In this document: in pieces, positions 50,285 to 58,923 of the stretch
How the letters are laid out: the number at the start of each line of letters is the position of its first letter
How positions within the stretch are numbered: position 1 is the stretch's first letter
NCBI GenBank assembly: GCA_041390625.1
Contig: JAWKPM010000010.1
Location: 115,390-179,389 of the forward strand
Direction of reading: 5' to 3'
DNA: 64,000 nt
Source: RBC038 sp041390625
GTDB taxonomy: Bacteria > Chloroflexota > Dehalococcoidia > UBA2979
The notes under the pieces: model-generated
Told to the model about the DNA's origin: nothing
Seen by the model: the letters and a program-made list of their open reading frames with translations, nothing else
The model's database searches: none
Program-made: the position numbers and the translations under genes

Positions 50285-51442
50285 CTACTCGAGGCCGTGG
50301 AGGCGGTTCAGCGAGGCCCAGCGCGCCGGGTCGAGGTCGCGGCCGGCGACGGCGGGGTCGTTCGCGGGGTAGCGATAGGCGCGGTAGGTCCACGGGAGCA
50401 GCTGGCCTCGGATCTCGTTGAAGAAGGGCGAGAGCCATTCCCACACGACTTCGCCCTGCTTCGTGATCTCGAAGATGCGGCCGGTCGCGCCCTCGCAGAC
50501 GAGGTTGTTGCCGCCGGGCAGCCGCTGCGCGTTGGAGATGTGGGGGCTGAAGAACTGCAGCGTCGGCGCGCCCTGGTAGGTCCAGGTCACCTCGTTGTTG
50601 TTCGGGTCGACCTCGATCACCTTCGAGGCCGGCTGGCCGCGCGAGTGCATGCCGTTGTCGAAGATCTGGATACGGCCCTCGGCCTGGAACGTGGCGTGGT
50701 GCTGGTGGTACGTGTCGGGCGCGCCGTACTTCCATCGCAGCGTCCCGCTCGCACCATCGATGATGCCCACGCGGCTGTTCTGGCGGCACGAGAAGGCGAT
50801 GTCCCCCGCGTCGTTCACGTCGAGGCTGTTGACGTGCGTCCACTCGGTGCGGCGCTCGAGGGGACAGATCGGGTCTCGACGAGGATCGAGCATCTCCCAC
50901 GTCCGCAGGCGTCGGACCTCGCCTCCGTCGCCGTCGATCTCGACGATGTCGTCGCCGATCAGCGGGCCCTGCTTGCCTCGGTGGTTCCAGCCGCCTCGGA
51001 CGCGCTTTGCCAGGTCGTCGGAGAGCTCGATCCACTCGGGGATCAGGGTGTGGCCGTTCGGCAGGCGTACGAAGTCGTGGTGCATCGCCGGGTTGCGGTA
51101 CTCCCACAGCACGCTGCCGTCCCAGTCGAGCTCGCGCAGCAGCGCGCCGTTGCCGCCGATGCTGCGCGCACGCTCCTCGAGGGGGAGGAAGTCGGCCTCG
51201 TCCGCTGGTGTCGCCGGGCCCTTCGCGCGGTCCGGGCCCAGCGTCAGCAGGTGCCCGTTGGGGAGCAGCCGCGCGAGATTGCCACCGAGGTCGCCGAGGT
51301 CCCATGTGTGCACCACCCGGCCGGCCATGTCGATGAGGTAGGCAGCATTCCCGAAGAGCGGTGCGATCAGCGTGTAGCCCTTGATGCTGCGATCCGGCCT
51401 CGAATGCGTCAGACCGCGCCGCTGATTGATCGACCACCCCAT
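50285..51442 (-). CDS. Arylsulfotransferase-like (ASST) beta-propeller protein
   Basis: Six-bladed propeller of the aryl-sulfate sulfotransferase type, 385 residues. Blades show GRVVHTWDLGDLGGNLARLL, GSVLWEYRNPAMHHDFVRLP, TEWTHVNSLDVNDAGDIAFS, YHQHHATFQAEGRIQIFDNG and GEVVWEWLSPF. HHDF and the His in TEWTHVNS match positions of the transferase family's histidines. No signal peptide is seen, unlike E. coli ASST, so it would be cytoplasmic. ATG 51442 with AAGGGGTGG. It converges on the polysaccharide operon; whether it sulfates that polymer is unknown. Confidence 0.78.
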   Translation of the reverse strand: MGWSINQRRGLTHSRPDRSIKGYTLIAPLFGNAAYLIDMAGRVVHTWDLGDLGGNLARLLPNGHLLTLGPDRAKGPATPADEADFLPLEERARSIGGNGALLRELDWDGSVLWEYRNPAMHHDFVRLPNGHTLIPEWIELSDDLAKRVRGGWNHRGKQGPLIGDDIVEIDGDGGEVRRLRTWEMLDPRRDPICPLERRTEWTHVNSLDVNDAGDIAFSCRQNSRVGIIDGASGTLRWKYGAPDTYHQHHATFQAEGRIQIFDNGMHSRGQPASKVIEVDPNNNEVTWTYQGAPTLQFFSPHISNAQRLPGGNNLVCEGATGRIFEITKQGEVVWEWLSPFFNEIRGQLLPWTYRAYRYPANDPAVAGRDLDPARWASLNRLHGLE

Positions 51443-51553
51443 CGATGTGCCACCCCTTCGAACTGCACCTGTGGCGGCCCGATGATAACGAGCGTGGCAA
51501 ACCGCCCGTTCGCGCCTCGATACCCTCGAGGGTGCAGCGAGGAGGTCATTCAC

Positions 51554-51910
51554 ATGGACGCCACCGTGCGCGCCGCCCTGCAGGCGGACCGCGTCGTCGA
51601 CATCACCACCCGAGGCCGCAGCTCCGGCGAGCCGCGCCGCATCGAGATCTGGGCGCACCTCGTCGGGGACCGCATTTTCATCACCGGCCGCCCGGGCAAG
51701 CGCTCGTGGTACGCCAACATGCGCGCGCATCCCGAGGTCACACTGCACGTGAAGCGGGGCGCCACGGCCGACATCGAGGCGCGCGCCCGCCCGATCCTTG
51801 ACGCCGCCGAGCGCCGCGAGGTGCTCGCCCCCATCGTCGCCGGCATCGACGGCGCCGCCCTCGACGCCTGGGTCGAGGGAGCGCCGCTCGTTGAGCTCGT
51901 GGAGGCGTAA
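51554..51910 (+). CDS. DDN-like deazaflavin (F420)-dependent nitroreductase family protein
   Basis: Split-barrel protein of 118 residues. VVDITTRGRSSGEPRRIEIWA and RIFITGRPGKRSWYANMRAHPEVTLHVK (in parts) match the small F420-binding DDN/DUF385 family, where a Lys/Arg-rich loop holds the F420 phosphate. Members reduce nitro compounds, quinones or unsaturated lipids. GAGGAGG precedes the ATG; GATACCCT upstream is the likely -10. It supports an F420-using organism, together with the LLM gene at 26147. Confidence 0.82.
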   Translation: MDATVRAALQADRVVDITTRGRSSGEPRRIEIWAHLVGDRIFITGRPGKRSWYANMRAHPEVTLHVKRGATADIEARARPILDAAERREVLAPIVAGIDGAALDAWVEGAPLVELVEA

Positions 51911-52171
51911 CAGCCGGCGGCCCCACTGCCACTCGCCCATCGGACATGCGCTCATCGAGGCGAGACATTGTCTCGATGCCACAGCGGCCTCGAGGTCCCG
52001 CCCGGCGTCGAACGGGAATGCGCCCCGGGCCACCTCACAATCGAGTCAATCGAGATCGAATCTGCGGGCCCGCCACCTCAATCAAAACAATCAAGCCCGG
52101 GGGCGCCCGAGGCAGGTCGAGAGAGACCGCATCGAGGTGCGACAATGCCCCCGCAGGCGGAGGAGCCCCGG
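51911..52171 (+). other. Leader region of the citrate synthase gene with repeats
   Basis: No gene seen. It holds the odd palindrome CGAGACATTGTCTCG at 51961-51975 and, near 52042-52090, short AT-rich repeats (AATCGAG twice, CAATCAA twice) that stand out from the GC-rich surroundings. These could be regulator sites or promoter elements of the citrate synthase gene. Confidence 0.5.
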
Positions 52172-53320
52172 ATGACGACGAGCGAGACACCCGGTCCCGA
52201 GATCCATCGAGGCCTCCAGGGCGTCTATTTCGACCGCTCGGCGTCCTCCTTCATCGATGGCCGCGAGGGTGTGCTGCTGTACCGCGGCTACAACATCCAC
52301 GAGCTCGCGCCGCGCTCCACCTTCGAGGAGACCTCCTACCTCCTGCTCTACGGCGAGCTTCCCACCCGCGCCCAGCTCGAGGCCTTCGACGCCGAGCTGC
52401 GCGCCGCCCGCGCCATCCCCGAGGCGCTGGTCGGCGTCCTCGATGCCGTCAAGGGCGCCCACCCCATGGACGCGCTCCGCACCGGCGTGTCGGCTCTGGC
52501 CGCGTTCGATCCCGAGGTCGCCGACAACTCGCACGAGGCCACGCTGCGCAAGGGCATCCGCCTCACCGCGCAGGTGCCGACGCTCGTCGCGACGCACCAC
52601 GCGCTCCGCGAGGGACGCACGCCGGTCGCGCCCGACGCGAGCCTCGGCCACGCCGCGAACTTCCTCCACATGCTCAAGGGCGAGGCCCCAAGCGAGCGCG
52701 CCGCCGGCCTCATGGACAAGGACTTCATCCTCCACGCGGAGCACGGCGCGAACGCCTCGTCGTTTACGGCGCGCGTCGTCGCCGGCACGGCGGCGAATCT
52801 CCACGCCTCGATCACCGCCGCCGTCGCCGCCCTCAGCGGCCCGGCACACGGCGGTGCGGCCGAGAACGTGATGCGGATGGCGATGGAGATCGGCGAACCT
52901 GAGAACGCCGCCGAGTACGTGAAGCGCCTGCGCTCGAACCGCGAGCCGGTGATGGGCTTCGGCCACCGCGTCTACCGCGCCGAGGACCCGCGTGCCCGCC
53001 ACCTCCGCGAGGACGTGAAGGCGCTCTCCATCGAGATGGAAGAGCCGAAGTGGTACGCCATCCTCGAGGCCGTCGTCGAGGCGATGAAGCCGTACGCCCG
53101 CCTGGGCGTGAACGTGAACGTCGACTTCTACGCGGGGGTGATCTACTACCTCAACGGCATCCCGGAGGACCTCTTCGTCCCGATCTTCGCCATCGGCCGC
53201 GTGCCCGGCTGGACCGTCCAGGTCCTCGAGCAGTTCGAGCACAACATTCTGATCCGCCCGCTGACGGCCTACAACGGTCCCCCCGAGCGCCCCTACGTCC
53301 CGATCGAAGAGCGGAGCTGA
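52172..53320 (+). CDS. gltA: Citrate synthase
   Basis: Condenses oxaloacetate and acetyl-CoA to citrate. Short, Gram-positive/archaeal-type chain of 382 residues. Catalytic residues are visible: His in SGPAHGGAAENV, His in GFGHRVYRAEDPRA and Asp in NVNVDFYAGV. The N-terminus has IHRGLQGVYFDRSASSFID and GVLLYRGYNIHELA. ATG 52172 has GGAGGAGCC; an in-frame ATG at 52145 is possible. A 2-methylcitrate synthase role cannot be excluded. A nuclease-like gene begins two bases after the stop. Confidence 0.92.
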   Translation: MTTSETPGPEIHRGLQGVYFDRSASSFIDGREGVLLYRGYNIHELAPRSTFEETSYLLLYGELPTRAQLEAFDAELRAARAIPEALVGVLDAVKGAHPMDALRTGVSALAAFDPEVADNSHEATLRKGIRLTAQVPTLVATHHALREGRTPVAPDASLGHAANFLHMLKGEAPSERAAGLMDKDFILHAEHGANASSFTARVVAGTAANLHASITAAVAALSGPAHGGAAENVMRMAMEIGEPENAAEYVKRLRSNREPVMGFGHRVYRAEDPRARHLREDVKALSIEMEEPKWYAILEAVVEAMKPYARLGVNVNVDFYAGVIYYLNGIPEDLFVPIFAIGRVPGWTVQVLEQFEHNILIRPLTAYNGPPERPYVPIEERS

Positions 53321-53321
53321 G

Positions 53322-54083
53322 TTGTCTGCCCGCATTCGCCATGCGGTTCTGGCTGAGTTCGCGGTGTGGGCGATCGAATTGAAGCTCGGCTCAGGATCGA
53401 ACGTAGCCGTGGAGTACGACGCGAGAGTGCCCGAACCAGACACCGGTCGAAAGCGCCAAGTAGATGTCTTCGTGACCGGAGCCGTTTCCGGGCGAGACGT
53501 TCGTAGGATCGTTGAGGTGAGGGATCGTGGCAGACCGGTCGGTCCAGAGTTCGTCGATCAGGTGCAGGGAAAGGCCACGGCACTGCGCGTCCACCGCGCA
53601 ACAATCGTCTCCGCCGCGGGACTAACCGAAGGTGGACGAGCGAAGATCGAAGCGCATAGCCAGGCGTTGGACGCGTTCGAGCTGAGAGAGTCGGATCCGG
53701 CACGTTGGCCGCTACGCTGGCCGGAACGCCGATTCCCCTGGTTCTTCAACGGCACAGAAGGACAAGTCGAGCTCGAACCATTCGAATACGTGGATGCCAG
53801 AACAGGGGTCGTCCAGTTGCATGGCCACATTGGCGACATTGAGTCGCCAATGATGCGTGCTGGATTGATACTCCTAATGAGCCCGACCGAAGCACTTCCG
53901 GGTACGCCGGTCGAACTCAGCGCCTGGTTGCTCGGGGTTGAGTCGAGCGCGCCTGTAACGGTCGGACCACTCGTTCTCGACTCTGTTGACATCGAAGGCG
54001 TTCAGGAATCGCGCGAAGTCTTTCCTCGTGCCGTTCCTCATCCCCGAAACCGCCACCCGATCACCTACTCGCGCAGGCCATAG
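53322..54083 (+). CDS. PD-(D/E)xK nuclease-like (Mrr-type) protein of foreign composition
   Basis: Protein of 253 residues whose first ~125 match the Mrr/restriction-endonuclease-like fold: RKRQVDVFV (catalytic Asp), IVEVRDRGRPVGPEFVDQVQG and ATIVSAAGLTEGGRAKIEA. The catalytic E-x-K reads EVR, so Lys is replaced by Arg and activity may be lost or altered. The remaining 125 residues form a beta-rich region of unknown kind. TTG start two bases after citrate synthase, with GGAG. Base composition is lower in GC than its neighbours and the CCTCGA hexamer, found about every 80 bases elsewhere, is absent. It is probably an acquired gene. Confidence 0.72.
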   Translation: MSARIRHAVLAEFAVWAIELKLGSGSNVAVEYDARVPEPDTGRKRQVDVFVTGAVSGRDVRRIVEVRDRGRPVGPEFVDQVQGKATALRVHRATIVSAAGLTEGGRAKIEAHSQALDAFELRESDPARWPLRWPERRFPWFFNGTEGQVELEPFEYVDARTGVVQLHGHIGDIESPMMRAGLILLMSPTEALPGTPVELSAWLLGVESSAPVTVGPLVLDSVDIEGVQESREVFPRAVPHPRNRHPITYSRRP

Positions 54084-54090
54084 GGTCGCC

Positions 54091-55251
54091 CTACTCGTCC
54101 AGCCAGCGCTCCACGATCGCGAGGGCGGCGCGGCCAGAACCCGAAGCGAGGTCGGCGTCGCACGCGACGTCGAAGGTGTCGTTGGGGCTGTGGAAGTAGT
54201 CGTTGCCGCCTCGGAATGAGATGTAGCGGCCGCCCGCCTCATCGATGTTGCGGGCCTCGCCGCCCTTCTGCGTGATCACTTCGAAGCGCTCGACCCCCGC
54301 CTCGCGCATCGAGGTCTCGGCCAGCGTCCGCAGCCCGTCCTCGTTGCTCTCGACCCGCACCGGGCCCGTCGAGGTGCCGATGTTCGCCCCGAGGTGCAGC
54401 CACGCGTGCGCGCTCGCCTCGATGCCACGCCGCGCCTCGAGGTAGGCTTGCAGGCCCTGGTGGTGCAGCTCGTGGCCGGACGAGGCGACGAGCTCGATGG
54501 TGCGCTTGCGGTCTCGGCCCGCCAGCGCCTCGGCGAGCCCGAGCAGGATCGCGATGCCGCCGCCGCGCTCGGAGGCGCACGTGAACCATCCCGAGCGAGG
54601 CGTCATCACGCCGATCGGCGCCGCCTCGGGATCCGCGCCCGGCAGCGTCGCCACGACGTTCAGGGCGCGCGACCGCAGCCGTTCGCCGTCGATCTCGAGG
54701 ACGCCCTCGCCGTTCATGATCATCGCGGAGGCGAGTTCGCGAGCATCGGAGCGACCGACCTGCAGCACCGGCAGCGCGAAGGGGTGCTCGATGCGCTCGG
54801 CGTTGATGACGGTGATGGCGCCCTTCGGGTCGCTCTTCACGAGCACCAAGCCGATCACGCCCTCGGCCTCGAGACGCTCGACCTGCTCGGCGATTCGCGG
54901 CAGCGCGAAGTCGGGATCGTTGTCGTTCGCCACCACGATCGCGCCGAAGAGGTCCGAGGCGTCGGGCGGGACGAGCGCGCCATCGATGCCGCCCGCGGGC
55001 GTGAAGCCACCGTCGTACAGCGGCACACCCTCGATGACGTGACCGCCACCGAGGTCGAGGCGCGCGCGACGCAGCTCGACGCGCGGAAACGGGAAGCGCT
55101 CGAGACTCGCCTCGATGCCCGCGGCGGCGAGTTCGTCGCGCATCCACTCGGCGGAGCGGTCGTCGCCAGGCCAGCCGGTGCGGTAGATGCCGAAACCCTC
55201 GTAGGCGCGGATGCGACGTTCGATCTCGGCCGGGCTCAGTCCGTCAGGCAC
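54091..55251 (-). CDS. M28-family zinc peptidase-like protein
   Basis: Aminopeptidase/carboxypeptidase-like protein of 386 residues. N-terminal helical start, a PA-type inserted region near 100-160 (LFGAIVVANDNDPDFALPRI, GVIGLVLVKSDPKG) and the M28 core: PIGVMTPRSGWFTCASERGGG, IELVASSGHELHHQGLQAYL and WLHLGANIGTS, and late GGNDYFHSPNDTFD with the final His. Some ligands are altered (TPRSGWF where DSxG is usual), so the metal site may differ. GTG 55251 has GAGGAGG. No signal peptide. Substrate unknown. Confidence 0.78.
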   Translation of the reverse strand: MPDGLSPAEIERRIRAYEGFGIYRTGWPGDDRSAEWMRDELAAAGIEASLERFPFPRVELRRARLDLGGGHVIEGVPLYDGGFTPAGGIDGALVPPDASDLFGAIVVANDNDPDFALPRIAEQVERLEAEGVIGLVLVKSDPKGAITVINAERIEHPFALPVLQVGRSDARELASAMIMNGEGVLEIDGERLRSRALNVVATLPGADPEAAPIGVMTPRSGWFTCASERGGGIAILLGLAEALAGRDRKRTIELVASSGHELHHQGLQAYLEARRGIEASAHAWLHLGANIGTSTGPVRVESNEDGLRTLAETSMREAGVERFEVITQKGGEARNIDEAGGRYISFRGGNDYFHSPNDTFDVACDADLASGSGRAALAIVERWLDE

Positions 55252-55271
55252 GGGACCTCCTCGCATCCTCA

Positions 55272-57086
55272 TTGCAGATGACCAATGGGTGTCGCGTCGC
55301 GAGCATAGCGTGGGCTAGGATCGAGGAGCGGCCGGGACGGCCGCCGGCTGCGCAGCGACGGCGCGCCGATGCGGAGAGGGAGCCCGGCACCATCGGTACG
55401 CACGCGCGAACGTCGGGCCACACGCAGCGCATCGGGATCCTCGCCGCTGCGACCTTCATCGTTGTGGCGATGCTGGCATTCGCAATCACCACACCTCCCG
55501 AGGTTCGAGCCGAGCCCGAGCCGGACATTCCGCCCGGCTGGCGCCTCATCGGCGGCGAGCCCGAGTTCGAGGGCATCCTGCCGCCCGGCATCTTCCCCGC
55601 CCCGCTCGCCATCGACTTCTTCTCCGACTGCACCGGATCCGCGGGCGACCCCGGCAGCTGCGGCCCGCCGGCCGCACGCTGGGTTCCGCCGGACAACCCG
55701 CCGGAGTTCTGCAGCGCCCAGGCCAGCCGGCCGGCCGGCATCACGGCGCAGGAGTTCCGCGATGCCGTTGCGCAGGCGGCCGCCACCTGGAACGGCGTGG
55801 AGGCGGCGATCGGCGCCCGGTACGTCGGCGACTGCTCGTCTTCGTCGTGGCGGTACGAGGACGGGGTGAACCAGGTCGGCTGGGACGACGGCCGTCAGGC
55901 GGTGGTGGGCGCCGAGGCCGGTGTGACCCGCGGCTCGTGGTTCCTGCTGCCGGGCAACGCGAAGGAGTTCGCCGAGGCCGACATCGTCCTCGAGGGCTCG
56001 GACGTCGGCGGGATCCCGCCGGTCTGCTTCCAGTCCGTGGTGACGCACGAGATGGGGCACGCCCTCGGGTTCGGCCACAGCGACAACCGCGCCGACCTTA
56101 TGTACCCCGCCTTCGACCCGGACGACCTGTCCACGTGCATCACCACGCCGAGCGCTGCGGAACGTACGCGCCTCCAGAGCCTGTACGGCATCGACCGGCT
56201 GCCCACCGTGGCGTTTGGGCTGGCGCCGGTGGCCGCGCCCGGGCAATCGGTGATGCTGCGCGCGCTTGCCTCGGATCCCGAGGGGGGGCCGCTCACCCTC
56301 GATTGGACGCAGACGGCCGGGCCGCCGGTCACGCTGCAGTCGAGCGGCCTCGTGGCGTCGTTCCAGGCGCCGGCCACGAACGTGACGCTCGGCTTCCAGG
56401 TTCGGGTGTTCGACCAGTTCCTCCACGCGGCCACGGCCTCGGTGGCGGTCACGGTTGGGAGCGCGACGAGCGCGCCGAAGCAGGCCCCCTCGCTGAAGTC
56501 GTTCCTCGGCGCGCCCGAGGGCGGGGCGAACGCGCAGCTGACCTGGTCCGAGGTGCCGGGCGCTCTCCAGTATGAGCTGTGCAGCCGCCCGGCCGGCTCG
56601 GCGGCCGCGTTCGCATGCCAGGACCTGCAGACCACGGTCGTCGATGTCACATGGGACACCGTCGTCGGCACGGCGCCTGTGCCCGGCGAGCTCCGAGTCT
56701 TCACCTCGGGCGGTCGCGAGACGGCGCTTCGAGGCTGTAACGCCCTCGGGTGCTCGCTCAACGGCACCGGGGGCATCACCGGCGGCCTGCGCTGGCCGGC
56801 CGCCAACGTCGACTTCGACTACTTCGTGCTGGCCTTCGACACACCGACGCTGAAGTTCACGGTCGCCGGCGTCGTGAACGTCTCCGGCGCGCCGAGGTCG
56901 TTCAACCTCAACACCGGCCCGGTCGATGACCCGAGCCAGGAGCGCATCCGCTCGTGCGGGACGCTGCAGCCCGGGGCGGCCTGCCTCGGATTCCTCGGGC
57001 CGTCCGAGCAGCACTTCGAGTACGTGGACGTGACGAGCCGCGCCGGCGGCGCGCCCTCGACCGAGCATCGGATCAAAGTGCGCTAG
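55272..57086 (+). CDS. Secreted matrixin-like zinc metalloprotease
   Basis: Exported protease of up to 604 residues. The hydrophobic signal is GILAAATFIVVAMLAFA; the catalytic domain has QSVVTHEMGHALGFGHSDN, the zinc-binding HExxHxxGxxH, near residue 260 and the Met-turn RADLMYPAFD. About 290-400 is an Ig/PKD-like domain, then a fibronectin-like part and a C-terminal beta region with several Cys. The start is unclear: ATG 55272/55278 lie before a likely TAGGAT promoter (55315), and no ATG, GTG or TTG occurs between them and the signal. An ATC at 55392 behind GGAGAGGGAG is possible. It is divergent from the M28 gene. Confidence 0.8.
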   Translation: MQMTNGCRVASIAWARIEERPGRPPAAQRRRADAEREPGTIGTHARTSGHTQRIGILAAATFIVVAMLAFAITTPPEVRAEPEPDIPPGWRLIGGEPEFEGILPPGIFPAPLAIDFFSDCTGSAGDPGSCGPPAARWVPPDNPPEFCSAQASRPAGITAQEFRDAVAQAAATWNGVEAAIGARYVGDCSSSSWRYEDGVNQVGWDDGRQAVVGAEAGVTRGSWFLLPGNAKEFAEADIVLEGSDVGGIPPVCFQSVVTHEMGHALGFGHSDNRADLMYPAFDPDDLSTCITTPSAAERTRLQSLYGIDRLPTVAFGLAPVAAPGQSVMLRALASDPEGGPLTLDWTQTAGPPVTLQSSGLVASFQAPATNVTLGFQVRVFDQFLHAATASVAVTVGSATSAPKQAPSLKSFLGAPEGGANAQLTWSEVPGALQYELCSRPAGSAAAFACQDLQTTVVDVTWDTVVGTAPVPGELRVFTSGGRETALRGCNALGCSLNGTGGITGGLRWPAANVDFDYFVLAFDTPTLKFTVAGVVNVSGAPRSFNLNTGPVDDPSQERIRSCGTLQPGAACLGFLGPSEQHFEYVDVTSRAGGAPSTEHRIKVR

Positions 57087-57152
57087 GAGCCGCCTCGAGC
57101 GGCGCGCCTCGCGTACAGCCGCCCAACCTCGAGGTTGCGGTGAGGCCTCGGC

Positions 57153-57329
57153 TCAGCGCTTGCCGGCAGTGACCTTGTACGGGTTTGTGATGCGCTCGGC
57201 TCGCTCCTTGCAGTCGGAGCAGACGACGGCGCGGTCGCCGAACTTCGTGGCGCCCTTGATGACATAGACGCCGCAGAGCGCGCACTTGCCCTCGAGCAGG
57301 CCGCTGTCACCGATCTTGTAGGCGCACAT
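57153..57329 (-). CDS. 58-residue zinc-ribbon protein
   Basis: Short gene found by reading the minus strand between the protease and menF: ATG 57329, stop at 57153. The protein has CALCGVYVIKGATKFGD and then VVCSDCKERAERI, two CxxC pairs 20 residues apart, as in a treble-clef or zinc-ribbon. It starts MCAYKIGDSGLLEGK and ends in KVTAGKR. GAAGGA precedes the ATG by six bases and TAGTAT at 57391-57396 fits a -10. No family recognised. Confidence 0.7.
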   Translation of the reverse strand: MCAYKIGDSGLLEGKCALCGVYVIKGATKFGDRAVVCSDCKERAERITNPYKVTAGKR

Positions 57330-57389
57330 CGTTCAGTCCTTCGATCTGCCGCCTCACCACGAGGCCCGGCGCGTTCATCCAGTGCCCCC

Positions 57390-57396
57390 TATACTA
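57390..57396. promoter_or_regulatory. Overlapping divergent -10 boxes (TATACT / TAGTAT)
   Basis: CTATACTA reads TATACT on the plus strand (57390-57395) and TAGTAT on the minus strand (57391-57396). It can serve the men operon rightwards and the zinc-ribbon gene leftwards. The distance to menF is about 175 bases, leaving a long leader. Confidence 0.45.
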
Positions 57397-57570
57397 ACGC
57401 GAGTCGCGGGAGCGGGCGCGCGAGCCGACAACCTCAGCGCCGCCGCTTCCGAGTCCACCATGTCAACTCGCACATCGAGGTGGTGTCGTGAGCCCGGCCG
57501 TGCCCCGTACGACCGTCCTCCACGGACAGCAGCAGCCCGGAGTCTCGCCGATGCGTGAGACGAGCATCGA

Positions 57571-58923
57571 GTGACCGCCACCGGCTCTGGCACCCTTGCC
57601 GGCATCGCCGACGGCCTCGACGCGGGCGGCATCGAGTCGTTCCGCAGTCTTCGACTGCCTGACGACTTCGCTCCCACACGCTTCCTCGAGGCGCCGCGCC
57701 GGCACGAGGTCGTCGCCAGCTACGAGCGCCCCGACCGAGGCATCGCGCTGGTTGGCCTCGGGGAGGCCGGACGCGCCTCGAGCCCGCTCGGCAGCGGCCC
57801 CGGCGGTGCGCGCGATGACGCCCGCGCGCTCTTCCAGGCACCGTGGCAGGCCGGGGACGCGGCGCTGCGCCCCCGCGTGCTCGGCGGCTTCGCGTTTCGG
57901 TCCGACCGCGAGCCCTCAGGCCCGTGGTCCGGCTTCGGGGTCGGCTCGCTCGTGCTGCCTCGGATGCTCGTCGTGCAGGACGGCGACGTGCGAGGCGTGG
58001 TCGTCTCGCCCGGCGTGTCCGCGGCCGAGGTCGGGACCCGCCTCGCGGCGCTCGAAGAAGCGACCGAGGCGCCCTCGGACCCCGATGGCTCGCCGTTGCG
58101 CGCCGCGCGCGGCATCGACCGCGACGGCTGGCGCGCGAGCGTGCAGGCGATCGCCACCGAGGTGCGCGCCGGCGTTTACGAGAAGGTCGTGCTGGCAACG
58201 ACGCAGGAGTTCGAGCGGGACCGCGATATCGACCTCGGCCGCACGCTTGAGCGGTTGCGCGCGAACTACCCCGAGTGCCACGTGTTCAGCGTGACGCGGG
58301 GCGACGCGACCTTCCTCGGTGCCAGCCCGGAGCTGCTCGTGGCGATGCGGGACGGCCGCATGGAGACCCTCGGCCTCGCGGGCTCGGCCCGACGGGGCGC
58401 GACGCCCGAGCAGGACGACGAGATCGGGCAGGCCCTGCTGGCGAGCGCGAAGGACCGCATGGAGCACGAGACGGTCGTGCGCGCGATCCGTGAGGCGCTG
58501 GCGGGCGTGACGGAGCGCCTCGTGGCGCCGAACCAGCCTCGACTGCGGCGGCTGCGCAACATCCAGCACCTCGCGACCGAGATCGGCGGGCGCGTCCGTC
58601 GAGGCGTGGACATCCTCGAGCTCGTCGAGCGCCTGCACCCAACACCCGCCGTCTGCGGCTGGCCGCGACTCGCGGCGCAGCACGTGATCTCCGTCCTCGA
58701 ATCGTTCGACCGCGGCTGGTACGCGGGCCCGATCGGCTGGATGGACGCGAACGGCGAAGGCGAGTTCGCGGTCGGGCTGCGTGTCGCCCTCGTGCGGCAC
58801 GCGCGGGCGTGGCTGTTCGCGGGCAACGGCATCATGGGCGACTCGGACCCGGATTCCGAGCTGGCCGAGGTGCAGCTGAAGTTCCGCCCGCTCACCGAGG
58901 CCCTGTCGGGGGTGTCCTCCTGA
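57571..58923 (+). CDS. menF: Isochorismate synthase MenF
   Basis: Converts chorismate to isochorismate, the first step of menaquinone synthesis. The C-terminal chorismate-binding domain shows GVYEKVVLATTQEFE (catalytic Lys), FLGASPELLV, METLGLAGSARRG, ERLHPTPAVCGWP and FDRGWYAGPIGWMD, plus the closing AGNGIMGDSDPDSEL. Length 450 is normal. The GTG start overlaps the end of a possible 28-codon upstream frame (GTGA). Its own end overlaps the menD start. First gene of menF-D-H-B-A-C. Confidence 0.93.
   Translation: MTATGSGTLAGIADGLDAGGIESFRSLRLPDDFAPTRFLEAPRRHEVVASYERPDRGIALVGLGEAGRASSPLGSGPGGARDDARALFQAPWQAGDAALRPRVLGGFAFRSDREPSGPWSGFGVGSLVLPRMLVVQDGDVRGVVVSPGVSAAEVGTRLAALEEATEAPSDPDGSPLRAARGIDRDGWRASVQAIATEVRAGVYEKVVLATTQEFERDRDIDLGRTLERLRANYPECHVFSVTRGDATFLGASPELLVAMRDGRMETLGLAGSARRGATPEQDDEIGQALLASAKDRMEHETVVRAIREALAGVTERLVAPNQPRLRRLRNIQHLATEIGGRVRRGVDILELVERLHPTPAVCGWPRLAAQHVISVLESFDRGWYAGPIGWMDANGEGEFAVGLRVALVRHARAWLFAGNGIMGDSDPDSELAEVQLKFRPLTEALSGVSS

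Noticed and set aside
55269..57068. 599-codon antisense frame under the matrixin-like gene
   Set aside because: No motif; the plus strand carries HExxHxxGxxH and a signal peptide.
57462..57560. 32-codon frame starting ATG 57462 before menF
   Set aside because: No ribosome site and not coupled to menF; the GTG 57488 frame is the better candidate.
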